A stretch of 64,000 bases of DNA from an uncultured Oscillibacter sp. (GTDB taxonomy: Bacteria; Bacillota; Clostridia; Oscillospirales; Oscillospiraceae): NCBI RefSeq assembly GCF_910584465.1, contig NZ_CAJUBK010000002.1, forward strand, positions 62,001-126,000, read 5' to 3'. Each line of letters opens with the position of its first letter. Positions within the stretch are counted from its first letter, which is position 1. A program made the position numbers and the translations under genes. The notes beneath the pieces were generated by a model. That model did not search any database. It saw only the letters and a list, made by a program, of their open reading frames with translations, and had not been told where the DNA came from. This document shows, one piece after another, positions 8,112-16,220 of this stretch.

Positions 8112-9446
8112 TCAGCCGCCGTAGCCGTACCGCTTCCTCTGGGAGAGCAGGAAGGCCCCCGTGACGGCCAGGGTCAGCAGCTCCGCCGCCGTCACCGCCA
8201 GCCAGATGCCGTCCAGCGCCAGGAAGAGGGGCAGGACGAAGATCGCCGCCGTCTGGAACAGCAGGGTCCGCAGGAAGGCGATGGCGGCGGAGATCGGCCC
8301 GTTGCTCAGAGCGGTGAAGAAGGCGGAACCGAAGATGTTGAACCCCATGGCCAGGAAGGACAGGGCATACAGCCGGAAGCCCCGGACGGTGAGGGCCAGC
8401 AGCTCCGCGTCATAGCCCACGAAGACGCGGGACAGCGGTCCCGCCAGGGCCACGGCGGCGGCGGTCAGCCCCGCGCAGCAGACCAGCATCATCACAAGGC
8501 TCTTGCGCAGCAGGCTTTTCAGCTCCCGGCCGTCCCCCGCGCCATAGTGATAGCTGATGACCGGCCCCGCGCCGATGGAGTAGCCCATGAAAACGCCGAT
8601 GAAGATGAAGTTCACATACATGATGACCCCGAAGGCCGCTACGCCGTCCTCGCCGATGAGGTGCATGAGCTGGAAGTTGTACAGGATGCTCACAAGGGAC
8701 GTGGAGAGGTTGCTCATCATCTCCGAGGAGCCGTTGGAGCAGGTCTGGACCAGGACGCGGCCCTCGATCCTGGCCTTCGTCAGCCGCAGGGGGGTCTTGT
8801 TGGGCAGCAGGAAGTACACCAGCGGCACCACGCCGCCGACGAGGGAGCTGGCCACCGTGGCGGCCGCCGCCCCGGCCACGCCCCAGGGCAGGACGCCCAC
8901 CAGCAGATAGTCGCCGATCATATTGGTCAGGCCCGCCGCCACGGTGAGCCCCAGCCCCAGTTTGGGCCGCTCCGCCGCGACCAGGAAGCTCTGGAACATG
9001 TTTTGCAGGATGAAGGGCACCAGGGCCAGGGAGAGGATGCGCCCATACCGTACGGCCAGGGGCAGCATCTCGCCGTCCGCCCCCAGGGCGGCGCAGAGGG
9101 GCTCCATGACCAAGAGCCCCAGGACGGTCAAAAGGGCGCCGGCGGCGACGCCGGTGTAGACGATGAGGGAGAAGTACCGCCGGGCCTTCGGCAGGTCCCC
9201 CTCGCCCATGGTGCGGGCCACGACGGCGCTGCCGCCGGTGCCCAGCATGAAGCCCACCGTGGCGAAGATCATCAGGGCGGGCATGATGAGGTTCACCGCC
9301 GCGAAGGCGGTCTTCCCCGCGAAGTTGGAGACGAACACGCCGTCCACCACGCCGTAGATGGAGGTGAAGATCAGCATCACCACCGTCGGGAAGGTGAAGC
9401 GCAGGAGCTTGGTATAAGTAAAGTGCTCGGATAGATGGATCTGCAT
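8112..9446 (-). CDS. MATE family efflux transporter
   Basis: A 444-aa, roughly 12-TM multidrug and toxin extrusion protein that exports small molecules in exchange for Na+ or H+. The sequence shows two homologous six-helix halves; SIYGVVDGVFVSNFAGKTA and a later GYSIGAGPVISYHYGAGD are family-like blocks. The ATG at 9446 follows AAAGGAA. It is 59 bases downstream of a marR-type gene on the same strand, so the regulator and pump form an operon. The substrate cannot be read from the sequence. Confidence 0.9.
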   Translation of the reverse strand: MQIHLSEHFTYTKLLRFTFPTVVMLIFTSIYGVVDGVFVSNFAGKTAFAAVNLIMPALMIFATVGFMLGTGGSAVVARTMGEGDLPKARRYFSLIVYTGVAAGALLTVLGLLVMEPLCAALGADGEMLPLAVRYGRILSLALVPFILQNMFQSFLVAAERPKLGLGLTVAAGLTNMIGDYLLVGVLPWGVAGAAAATVASSLVGGVVPLVYFLLPNKTPLRLTKARIEGRVLVQTCSNGSSEMMSNLSTSLVSILYNFQLMHLIGEDGVAAFGVIMYVNFIFIGVFMGYSIGAGPVISYHYGAGDGRELKSLLRKSLVMMLVCCAGLTAAAVALAGPLSRVFVGYDAELLALTVRGFRLYALSFLAMGFNIFGSAFFTALSNGPISAAIAFLRTLLFQTAAIFVLPLFLALDGIWLAVTAAELLTLAVTGAFLLSQRKRYGYGG

Positions 9447-9505
9447 AGGGGGTTCCTTTCTTTGTATAGCAAAGCGTATCAGAGACCGCCGGATCTCCGG
9501 CGGTC

Positions 9506-9955
9506 TCAGCCTTTCGGGGACCGGGGGATGGAGGCCGCGGCCTCCCGGAAGAGGGAGAGCCATTTCCGGGACAGGCCGATGATGGTGCGCCACTCCTCCT
9601 CCGTCAGGCCCCGGGCGGCGGTCCGCTCCGCCTCCATGACGGGGAGGACGCTCCTCCGGACCAGCTCCCGGCCCCGGCCGGTGAGGGACAGGGAGACCTC
9701 CCGGCCCTCTCTGGGACGGAGCGCGAGGAGGCCGTCCCGCTCCAGCTTCCGGACCGAGGAGTGGACGGTCTGCTTGGTCAGGAAGAACTGGCGGCAGATG
9801 TCGGTCTGGGTGCAGCCCTCCCCCAGCTCCATCAGGCTCCACAGCACCCAGAGGGCGCTGTCCGACAGGCCCACGCGCTGGGCAAGGGTGTGGTAGAACT
9901 CATCGATCTGATGGTCGAGCTGGAGATAGTCCTGGAACAATGCGTAGTTATCCAT
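9506..9955 (-). CDS. MarR-family transcriptional regulator
   Basis: A 149-aa winged-helix repressor. Recognition-helix region DICRQFFLTKQTVHSSVRKL and the wing LLALRPREGREVSLSLTGRG are visible, with flanking dimerisation helices. GAGGAGG lies eight bases before the ATG at 9955; a GTG six bases earlier would leave too little spacing. The downstream MATE pump is the natural target. A consensus promoter lies ~45 bases upstream, where autoregulation is likely (inference from MarR systems). Confidence 0.88.
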   Translation of the reverse strand: MDNYALFQDYLQLDHQIDEFYHTLAQRVGLSDSALWVLWSLMELGEGCTQTDICRQFFLTKQTVHSSVRKLERDGLLALRPREGREVSLSLTGRGRELVRRSVLPVMEAERTAARGLTEEEWRTIIGLSRKWLSLFREAAASIPRSPKG

Positions 9956-9999
9956 AGACACAGCCTCCTCTATCGTATGAGATCGGACTTGTGAAGGTC

Positions 10000-10028
10000 A
10001 TTATAGTCTGATTTCGTACCAAAGTCAA
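10000..10028 (-). promoter_or_regulatory. SigA promoter of the marR-MATE operon
   Basis: On the minus strand TTGACT (10023-10028), 17-base spacer, TATAAT (10000-10005). An imperfect ACTTG-type inverted repeat brackets the -10 region and could be the MarR operator. Confidence 0.8.
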
Positions 10029-10113
10029 GTGGGCGATCTCCACAAGGATGCGGGGGCCGGGCGTTGGGCGATATGGACAAGGAGGCCCGGGGACTTTGCC
10101 CCCGGGCTTCCGC

Positions 10114-11130
10114 TTATTTCTCCGTGGAGATGCACAGCGCGTGGCAGATGGAGGGGATGGACTCCCCCTGGAAGCTGGAGGTGGGGGACAGCAGGGCCCC
10201 GGTGGGGGCGAAGACGATCTTCCGCCACTTCCCCTGCCGCATCCCGGAGAGGAGATAGCCGTTCAGCACCGAGGCGGAACAGCCGCAGCCGGAGCCTCCG
10301 GCGTGCATGTCCTGCTTCTCCCGGTCGTAGAGCAGCAGCCCGCAGTCCTGGAAGCGGTCCCCCATATCGATGCCGTCCCTGGAGAAGAAGTCCCGGACGA
10401 TGGCGTGGCCCAGCTCCCCAAGGTCGCCGGTGACCACCAGGTCGTAATCCTGGGGCTTGGTGCCGGTGTCCTGGAAGAAGGCGGACAGGGTGTCGTAAGC
10501 CGCCGGGGCCATGGCCGCGCCCATGTTGTTGGCGTCGGCGATGCCTTTGTCCACGATCTTCCCGCAGGTGATCTGGGTGACATAGGGCCCGGGCCCGTCG
10601 GACGCCAGGATGGTGCACCCGGCGGCGGTGGCGGTCCACTGGGCGGTGGGGGTCCGCTGGTTGCCGTAGGGCACGGGCATCCGGTACTGCCGCTCCGCCG
10701 TGCAGAAGTGGGAGGAGGTCATGGCGGCGGCCTTCTCGGCGAAGCCGCCGTCGATGAGCATCGCCGCCAGGGACAGGGATTCGCCCATGGTGGAGCAGGC
10801 TCCGTAAAGCCCGTAGAAGGGCACGCCGAACTCCCGCAGGCTGAACGAGGAGCCGATGCACTGGTTCAGCAGGTCCCCGGCGAAGATATAATCCAGGTCG
10901 GCGGGCTTCAGCTTGATCTGGTCCAGGGCCCTCTGGAGGACCCGCTTCTGCATGACGGACTCCGCCTTCTCCCAGGTCTTCTCGCCGAAGAAGGAGTCCT
11001 GTTCCAGCTCGTCGAAGTGCTCCCGCAGGGGACCCTCGCCCTCCAGCTTGCCGCCGATGTTGGCGTAGGAGATCACGGAGGGGGGATGCTCCAGGGCGAT
11101 GGTCCGCCGCCCGATCCGTTTGTCGTTCAT
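10114..11130 (-). CDS. spoVAD: Stage V sporulation protein AD
   Basis: A 338-aa thiolase-fold protein of the SpoVA channel complex, which moves dipicolinic acid into the forespore and out at germination. The family is clear from RTIALEHPPSVISYANIGGKLEGEGPL, FAGDLLNQCIGSSF, YGACSTMGESL and HAGGSGCGCSASVLNGYLL (blocks abbreviated). Full length matches the family. TAAGGAGG precedes the ATG. Unusually it is not flanked by spoVAC or spoVAE; a spoVAE gene lies 5 kb away on the other strand. A possible SigG-type promoter lies just upstream. Confidence 0.93.
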   Translation of the reverse strand: MNDKRIGRRTIALEHPPSVISYANIGGKLEGEGPLREHFDELEQDSFFGEKTWEKAESVMQKRVLQRALDQIKLKPADLDYIFAGDLLNQCIGSSFSLREFGVPFYGLYGACSTMGESLSLAAMLIDGGFAEKAAAMTSSHFCTAERQYRMPVPYGNQRTPTAQWTATAAGCTILASDGPGPYVTQITCGKIVDKGIADANNMGAAMAPAAYDTLSAFFQDTGTKPQDYDLVVTGDLGELGHAIVRDFFSRDGIDMGDRFQDCGLLLYDREKQDMHAGGSGCGCSASVLNGYLLSGMRQGKWRKIVFAPTGALLSPTSSFQGESIPSICHALCISTEK

Positions 11131-11163
11131 AGCGCGCCTCCTTAGTGGATGTAGTTCTCCCCG

Positions 11164-11193
11164 TAGGATGCCCGGGGCGGCGGGGTTTATGCG
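11164..11193 (-). promoter_or_regulatory. Possible SigG/SigF promoter of spoVAD
   Basis: On the minus strand CGCATA (11188-11193), 17-base spacer, CATCCTA (11164-11170), resembling the forespore consensus TGMATA-N17/18-CATAMTA. No SigA-like promoter is seen here, and the gene is expected to be forespore-expressed. Confidence 0.45.
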
Positions 11194-11237
11194 CGGGAGG
11201 GGCGCCTGGCAAAAGGTGCCCTTTTGCGCCGCCGGCC

Positions 11238-11266
11238 TTGCGGGGGAGCGGACGGCCTGCTATAAT
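11238..11266 (+). promoter_or_regulatory. SigA-type promoter of the AIM24-like gene
   Basis: TTGCGG (11238-11243), 17-base spacer, TATAAT (11261-11266), 51 bases before the start codon. Confidence 0.75.
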
Positions 11267-11317
11267 CGAGAGGCCAAAAGAGGCCGGAAGGGCTAAACAG
11301 AAAAGGAGAGAGACGCT

Positions 11318-11995
11318 ATGAACTATGAGATCAAGGGCGAGCCCATGCCCGTCGTCATCTGCAGCCTGAACGCCGGGGAGACCATGATCACGGAGAAGGG
11401 CTCCATGGTGTGGATGAGCCCCAACGTGGAGATGCAGACCTCCGCAGGGGGCTTCGGCAAGGCCTTCGGCCGGATGTTCTCCGGCGAGTCCATGTTCCAG
11501 AACTTCTACACCGCCAAGGGCGGCCCGGGCATGATCGCCTTCGCCTCCAGCTTCCCCGGGGCCATCCGGGCCATCGAGGTCGGCCCGGGCAGGTCCGTCG
11601 TGTGCCAGAAATCCGCGTTCCTGGCCTCCGAGCAGGGGGTGGAACTGTCCGTGTTCTTCCAGAAGAAGGTGGGCGCGGGCTTCTTCGGCGGCGAGGGCTT
11701 CATCATGCAGAAGATCTCCGGCCGGGGCACCGCCTTCGTGGAGATCGACGGCTCCGCCGTGGAGTACGAACTGGCCCCCGGGCAGCAGATGATCGTGGAC
11801 ACCGGGAACCTGGCGATGATGGACGAGACCTGCTCCATCGACATCCAGTCCGTGAAGGGCGTGAAGAACGTGCTTTTCGGCGGCGAGGGGATGTTCAACA
11901 CCGTGGTCACCGGGCCGGGGAAGGTGGTCCTGCAGACCATGCCCCTGAGCGCCTTCGCGGGGTCCATCGCCTCCGTCCTGCCCAGCAAGAGCTGA
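11318..11995 (+). CDS. TIGR00266/AIM24-family protein
   Basis: A 225-aa cytosolic beta-rich protein of the AIM24 (TIGR00266) family, whose molecular role is unknown. Conserved features are MITEKGSMVWMSPNVEMQT near the N-terminus, the glycine-rich FFGGEGFIMQKISGRG in the middle and LFGGEGMFNTVVTGPGKV near the end. AAGGAGAG precedes the ATG. It is monocistronic: its own promoter lies 51 bases upstream and a strong terminator 36 bases downstream. Confidence 0.88.
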   Translation: MNYEIKGEPMPVVICSLNAGETMITEKGSMVWMSPNVEMQTSAGGFGKAFGRMFSGESMFQNFYTAKGGPGMIAFASSFPGAIRAIEVGPGRSVVCQKSAFLASEQGVELSVFFQKKVGAGFFGGEGFIMQKISGRGTAFVEIDGSAVEYELAPGQQMIVDTGNLAMMDETCSIDIQSVKGVKNVLFGGEGMFNTVVTGPGKVVLQTMPLSAFAGSIASVLPSKS

Positions 11996-12031
11996 GGAGC
12001 GGTCCATAGGGATCTGGGTCTAGCAGGGGAA

Positions 12032-12062
12032 GGCCCCGCCGTCCGGAGACGGCGGGGCCTTT
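12032..12062 (+). terminator. Intrinsic terminator after AIM24-like gene
   Basis: GGCCCCGCCGTC, CGGA loop, GACGGCGGGGCC, then TTT. It also forms the left hairpin of the adjacent composite repeat. Confidence 0.75.
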
Positions 12063-12147
12063 CGGAGTTTCAAAAGAGCAAGAGACTTCACCGGCGGGGA
12101 GGGAGAGAGCTACGAGAGGGACCCAGGAAGGGTCCCTCTCGTTTTGA
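12063..12147 (+). repeat. Composite hairpin repeat, copy 1 (short form)
   Basis: After the terminator hairpin come TTTCAAAAGAGC, a GGCGGGGAGGGAGAGAG box and a 12-bp hairpin (12113-12141: CGAGAGGGACCC, loop AGGAA, GGGTCCCTCTCG) followed by TTTT. The same order of boxes occurs at 15301, 48003, 56289 (inverted) and 60055. The second and third internal hairpins found in longer copies are missing here. Confidence 0.75.
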
Positions 12148-12171
12148 CCTCAGACAGGCGGGCGGAGGGGC

Positions 12172-13692
12172 TCAAGCGCTCTCCCCGCACAGCTTCGCCC
12201 CGCCCACGGCGACGGCGAAGACGAACCAGAAGATGCACATCACGCGGGGATAGCTCCACAGATAGTCCGCCGTCCCGCAGACCATGGCCCCGCAGAGGGC
12301 GGCGCAGGCGGCGGCGGTGACGGCCCTGGCGGCGGGGGAGCCGCAGTGCCGGACGGCATGGGCCGCCCGCTTGATGCCCCACAGGAGGGACCCCACCAGG
12401 CCGGTGACGCCCAGGATGCCCATCTCCGCCCAGACCTGGAGATAGATGCTGTGGGTGTGGACGAAGGGGGCGGGCGCGCGGTAAAGGCGGTGGAGCTTCA
12501 CATACCGCTGCAGGGCGGCGGAGCCTAAGCCCGCGCCGGACAGGGGCCGGGCCTGGATGGTCCGCAGGGCGGCCCGATAGAGCGGGAAGCGGCTGGCCGT
12601 CGAGGAGTCCGACAGGTCGCCGATGGTCAGGATGCGGTTCCAGATGCTGCTGGGCAGGAAGGGCACCGCCAGGCAGCACAGCACCAGGAAAAGCGGCAGC
12701 AGCCTTGGGGCCAGGAGCAGGATCATCACGATCATGGCGCAGGCGAAGCCGATCCAGCTCGCCCGGGAATAGGTCATCCCCAGGGCGGTGACGCCCAGGC
12801 AGAAGATCCCGGCGGCGAGGAGCCGGAGCAGGCGGCGCGAGGAACAAAGCGCCAGCGCCAGCGTCAGCGGCAGCAGCAGGATCAGAACCTCGGCGAAGGC
12901 GTTGGAGTTGTCGAAGATGGAGTAGATGCGGCCGGGCATCCCGGCGTTCAGGTCCAGCTCCAGGTCCACGATGAAGGGGTTGACCTCGATGCCCTGGATC
13001 CGCTGGAACACGCCGTAGGAAGAGGTGACCGCCACGCAGACGGAGGCGGACGCCGCCAGGCGCTTGAGATCGTCTATGGAACGCAGGGCGCTGACAGTGA
13101 CCAGCACGCAGAGGGCGGCGGAGATGTGGTAGACCAGGAAGCGGACGGAGGCGTCCCGGGTCAGGGAGGAGGCCGCGCTCAGGACCACGGCCCCGAAGAA
13201 CAGGACGGGGAAGAAGCCGATGCGCGTCACGTCCAGGTGCCGCCCGTCCCGGCCCATGGCCCCGGCGTGGAACAGGACCAGGAGGGCCAGGAAGGCCATG
13301 AGGGTGTACGCGTTGTTCCAGCGCTCGTAAGGGATGGTCCATAAGAGCAGGATGAGCCAGCTCTCGGCCACGGCGGTCTCGTCCCCCAGGCGGAAGGCCA
13401 GGCGGGCGAAGGCGCTGTCCATGAAGACGCCCTCCAGGAGGAGGCAGAGCCTGCGCAATAAGCGCCCCGGCAGATCCACCGTCCAGACCAGTATCCGGCA
13501 GGCCAGGCTGTCCGGCCAGGAGCGGGCCACGGCCCCCTCCCGGCGCAAGGGCCGGAGGACGGCGCTGCCGCCGATCTGCAGATCGCACCAGGCCCCCAGC
13601 CGGAGGACCAGCCGGTGGAGCCCGCTGTCCAGATAGACGGCCCGGAGCAGGAGCAGGAGCTGATAGAGACGGCTTTCGTTCAGCAGAGTCAT
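12172..13692 (-). CDS. O-antigen ligase/polymerase-like membrane protein
   Basis: A 506-aa polytopic membrane protein of the O-antigen ligase/Wzy superfamily, probably polymerising or transferring a surface polysaccharide. About 10-12 hydrophobic segments are visible. The large external loop contains TYSRASWIGFACAM, SSTASRFPLYRAALR and SGAGLGSAALQRYV, which resemble the family's catalytic-loop arginine regions, with VHTHSIYLQVWAEMG after them. The ~110-residue N-terminus is arginine-rich with only partial hydrophobicity and is atypical. GAGGAA precedes the ATG. It lies directly downstream of a glycosyltransferase gene on the same strand. Confidence 0.8.
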   Translation of the reverse strand: MTLLNESRLYQLLLLLRAVYLDSGLHRLVLRLGAWCDLQIGGSAVLRPLRREGAVARSWPDSLACRILVWTVDLPGRLLRRLCLLLEGVFMDSAFARLAFRLGDETAVAESWLILLLWTIPYERWNNAYTLMAFLALLVLFHAGAMGRDGRHLDVTRIGFFPVLFFGAVVLSAASSLTRDASVRFLVYHISAALCVLVTVSALRSIDDLKRLAASASVCVAVTSSYGVFQRIQGIEVNPFIVDLELDLNAGMPGRIYSIFDNSNAFAEVLILLLPLTLALALCSSRRLLRLLAAGIFCLGVTALGMTYSRASWIGFACAMIVMILLLAPRLLPLFLVLCCLAVPFLPSSIWNRILTIGDLSDSSTASRFPLYRAALRTIQARPLSGAGLGSAALQRYVKLHRLYRAPAPFVHTHSIYLQVWAEMGILGVTGLVGSLLWGIKRAAHAVRHCGSPAARAVTAAACAALCGAMVCGTADYLWSYPRVMCIFWFVFAVAVGGAKLCGESA

Positions 13693-13711
13693 GGCGTTCC
13701 TCGTTTCATGG

Positions 13712-14728
13712 TCAGATGCGGTTTTTCAGGCGGTAGAGCTGGGTGAGCGTGAAGAAGTGCTTCCCCCGGACCAAGTTGGCCACCATCTGCTTGTTGGGGC
13801 TGAGGCCCGCAGGGGCCAGCGCCCGGATGGCCTGCTCCATCTCCGGGCGGCGGCAGAACTCCTTGACGGCCTTCTGCCGCTGGCGGATGGACTTCGGGTT
13901 GTCCCTGGCGTACTCGTTGCCCACGGCGATGAGCAGTCCCGCCCAGTTGGAGCTCTCCCGCCACTGGGGCCGGGCGGGCCCCAGGCCGTACTTCTCCACC
14001 AGGGCCTCCTTGCGCTCCATGAAGCGGCTGAAGACCTGGGAGAAGTCCTTCATGTACTTGTGGGTCGCGGAATCAGGGTTGAGGAAATAGCGGTATAGGG
14101 GCACGTCCGTCACCGCCAGCTTGCGGCTGTTGCAGAAGTACTCCATCAGGAACAGCTCATCTTCCAGATAAGCGCCCTCGAAGGAGATGCGGCAGGAACG
14201 GAGGATGCTGGCGGAAAAGAGGTAGCGCCAGATGAAGCCGTTGAAGATCGGGGGCTGGAGCCTGTCCCCCAGGAGGGGATAGACGATATGCTCCCGGATG
14301 CCCTCCTGCGGATAGATCCCGCTGGGGAGCAGGAGCTCGGGAGCGGAGGAGCCGTCGGGGAACAGGTTCGTGTGGGCGCAGCCGGCGGTGTCCGCGCCGC
14401 TCTCCTCCCGGAGGTGCCAGAGGGTCTCCAGGGCATGGAACTCGAAGCAGTCGTCGGCGTCCAGGAAGGCGATATAGTCCCCCTTGGCCTCGTTGATCCC
14501 CAGGTTCCGGGCCTCGCTGACGCCCTGGTTCTTCTTGCGGTGGAAGACGCGGACCCGGCCGTCCTTGGCGGCGAACCGGTCGCACAGGGCGCCGGAGCCG
14601 TCGGTGGAGCCGTCGTCCACCAGGAGCAGCTCCCAGTCGGGGAAGGTCTGGCGGGACACGCTCTCGAAGCACCGGTGCAGGAGCTTCTCCGCCTGATAGA
14701 CAGGGACGATGACAGAAATACTGGGCAT
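13712..14728 (-). CDS. Family 2 glycosyltransferase
   Basis: A 338-aa inverting glycosyltransferase of the GT-A fold. The N-terminus SISVIVPVYQAEKLLHRC, the nucleotide-binding LLVDDGSTDGSG and the metal-binding DADD in YIAFLDADDCFE are all present within the first 110 residues. The C-terminal ~150 residues are variable and probably bind acceptor. GGAGG lies six bases before the ATG at 14728. With the following O-antigen-ligase-like gene (20 bases apart) it forms a two-gene surface-glycan operon under a clear promoter at 14841-14869. Confidence 0.9.
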   Translation of the reverse strand: MPSISVIVPVYQAEKLLHRCFESVSRQTFPDWELLLVDDGSTDGSGALCDRFAAKDGRVRVFHRKKNQGVSEARNLGINEAKGDYIAFLDADDCFEFHALETLWHLREESGADTAGCAHTNLFPDGSSAPELLLPSGIYPQEGIREHIVYPLLGDRLQPPIFNGFIWRYLFSASILRSCRISFEGAYLEDELFLMEYFCNSRKLAVTDVPLYRYFLNPDSATHKYMKDFSQVFSRFMERKEALVEKYGLGPARPQWRESSNWAGLLIAVGNEYARDNPKSIRQRQKAVKEFCRRPEMEQAIRALAPAGLSPNKQMVANLVRGKHFFTLTQLYRLKNRI

Positions 14729-14783
14729 GATGGACCTCCACGCGCCGGGGCGCTCATCAAAAGGGCAGCGGGGGACGAACGAA

Positions 14784-14809
14784 GGGACCCTCCCCGCGGG
14801 AAGGGTCCC
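14784..14809 (-). repeat. GGGACCC hairpin fragment in the glycosyltransferase leader
   Basis: GGGACCC and GGGTCCC pair around a CCCGCGGG core. It matches the first internal hairpin of the composite repeat family but sits inside the 5' leader of the glycosyltransferase mRNA, between promoter and start. Confidence 0.5.
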
Positions 14810-14840
14810 GGCTATCGCGCCGGCTGCCGGGATATAGGCC

Positions 14841-14869
14841 ATTGTACCCCATTTTTACCAGGAGGTCAA
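14841..14869 (-). promoter_or_regulatory. SigA promoter of the glycan operon
   Basis: Minus strand TTGACC (14864-14869), 17-base spacer, TACAAT (14841-14846). The leader to the ATG at 14728 is ~105 bases and contains a strong hairpin. Confidence 0.75.
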
Positions 14870-14899
14870 CGCCTTTTCCCGCAGCCTTATCAAAGTCTG

Positions 14900-15061
14900 T
14901 CAAGGCTCGGAGGACGGATCTTCCCCGCCGGGCTCTTCCAGGAAAAGCTCCTCTGCCTGCCGCTGGGCTTGGAGCAGGGTCTCCCTCAGCTGGGCCAAGG
15001 TCTGCTCCGCGTCGGTGACGGCGTTGAACAACAGCAGATATTCTTTAGGGATCACGGTCAT
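14900..15061 (-). CDS. 53-aa predicted coiled-coil protein
   Basis: A small gene on the minus strand with a good ribosome site (AAAGGAAG) six bases before its ATG. The product begins MTVIPKEYLLLFNAVTD and continues as a charged amphipathic helix (EQTLAQLRETLLQAQRQAEE), ending in an acidic Pro/Ser tail. There is no signal peptide or membrane segment. I do not recognise a characterised family. Codon use matches its neighbours. It lies between a surface-glycan operon and a tail-fibre-like gene, both on the same strand. A role as an assembly or chaperone-like partner of the latter is possible but not shown. Confidence 0.6.
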   Translation of the reverse strand: MTVIPKEYLLLFNAVTDAEQTLAQLRETLLQAQRQAEELFLEEPGGEDPSSEP

Positions 15062-15300
15062 GGCAGAACTTCCTTTCTTTTAAGAACACAAAATGTAGCC
15101 GGGTCCTATGGGTATCATACACAACATTCTGGGAATAACTTGTCTGAATTTGTCGAGCGCTCCTGAAAATCGAAAAATTTGGAGGGATCGGGGAGAGGGG
15201 CGGCGGACTTGGGGGGAAGGCCCCGTTTTTTGGCGGCGGCGGTCCGGTCCGCCCGGGATGCTCCCATGCTTCCCCGGCAGTCCGGCAGCCCCCCGGCCTA
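15062..15300. other. Gene-free region, ~240 bases
   Basis: AT-richer upstream region of the 53-aa gene (15062-15180), then GC-rich sequence without a convincing reading frame. Frames that cross it lack ribosome sites and have skewed composition. No promoter could be assigned with confidence. Confidence 0.5.
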
Positions 15301-15480
15301 TCGAGAAACACGGGGGAGCGAAACGGCGGGAAGGGCATGTGCGGGGGATCCGGGGAGGGCCTCCGGCACCATACGGATCAAAAAGATCTAGGATTTTTGA
15401 AGCCCTGGGGACTTGGCCGGCCTGTCGGGAAGACGGCTTTGAAAAGCTGGAGCGGCGCAGCCGGGAGGCTGCGCCGCTCC
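15301..15480 (+). repeat. Composite hairpin repeat, copy 2 (diverged)
   Basis: Order of elements: TCGAGAAAC, ACGGCGGGAAGGG, a GGGG..GGCC-type hairpin, ATACGGATCAAAAAGATC, a degenerated second hairpin (AAGCCCTGGGGACTTG), GGCCTGTCGGGAAGACGG, and a perfect 14-bp terminal hairpin at 15449-15480 (GGAGCGGCGCAGCC, GGGA). It aligns box for box with the copy at 60055-60268. The terminal hairpin, read on the minus strand, is also a good terminator for the gene ending at 15518. Confidence 0.65.
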
Positions 15481-15517
15481 TTGGAGATCCCCGTCCCCGG
15501 CATCCCCGGGGCCCCTG

Positions 15518-16084
15518 TCACCGAAGGCCGAAAAGCGTGAGGTGAGTACCGGAGAACAGGTGGCTCTGAGAAGTCTTCAGGCCGATGCCGATCTTCGAGA
15601 TCTTCTTGAAGGGGAGGTCGGCCCGCAGCACGGTCGGGCCCGGGCCGAGGATCACGCCCTGGACGATGCGGTCTTCGCTGTGCCACGGGAAGAGGAGCGC
15701 CAGGAAGGGCCCCAGGGACAGGTCGGTCCGTATCCGCGTGTCGGAGGCTTTGGGGCCCATGAGTTCGAGATAGACGCCGTCGTCCCCGCTGCACTGAGAG
15801 AGGTCGGGCACGAAAAGGATGCCGTACATGTCCCAGTCGTTCCAGCTGTCGACATAGTCGCTGACGCTCATCCAGTTAATGGCATCGGAGGATGTATCCT
15901 CCATGAGGACCTCGGTCCGGCCCAGCTTGGAGGCCAGCGCGCTGTTGTCGCCGGCGGCGTCGACCCGGCCGCTGAGGGCGGCGAGGGCGGCGTCCAGCTT
16001 GGCGTTGTCGGCGTTGAAGTCGTCCATGCGGATGAGGTCGGTGAGCTCCCATTGGTTGAGTTTGTAGGTTTGGGTCTCTTTCAT
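15518..16084 (-). CDS. Phage tail-fibre-like orphan protein
   Basis: A 188-aa protein. Residues 1-35 (KETQTYKLNQWE..D..RMDDFNADNAKLDAALA) have the N-terminal pattern of Gram-positive phage tail or baseplate proteins. They are followed by a short heptad-like stretch and a beta-rich C-terminal domain without recognised motif. GGAGGG lies seven to eight bases before the ATG at 16084. No capsid, terminase or tape-measure gene is near. A second tail-like cassette lies at 45963-47967. It could be a domesticated adhesin or a prophage remnant; the function is unknown. Confidence 0.55.
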   Translation of the reverse strand: MKETQTYKLNQWELTDLIRMDDFNADNAKLDAALAALSGRVDAAGDNSALASKLGRTEVLMEDTSSDAINWMSVSDYVDSWNDWDMYGILFVPDLSQCSGDDGVYLELMGPKASDTRIRTDLSLGPFLALLFPWHSEDRIVQGVILGPGPTVLRADLPFKKISKIGIGLKTSQSHLFSGTHLTLFGLR

Positions 16085-16168
16085 ACGTGGTCCCTCCATG
16101 ATTTAAAGAATGATCTGTACCGGGGAGATATGAGAGGACCGCCGGGGAGGGGGAGTTGCACATGCGCG

Positions 16169-16199
16169 TGCATAAGGATCTCCGGGACAGGAAAACCTA
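16169..16199 (+). promoter_or_regulatory. Possible SigG promoter of spoVAE
   Basis: TGCATA (16169-16174), 18-base spacer, AAACCTA (16193-16199), 21 bases before the ATG. The -35 matches the forespore consensus exactly and the -10 partly. Confidence 0.4.
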
Positions 16200-16220
16200 T
16201 CCGAAAAAGGAGGTCCTTAT

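Noticed and set aside
15045..15338. 97-codon minus-strand frame in the gap before the tail-like gene
   Set aside because: Pro-rich, no ribosome site, crosses the 53-aa gene region and the repeat copy.
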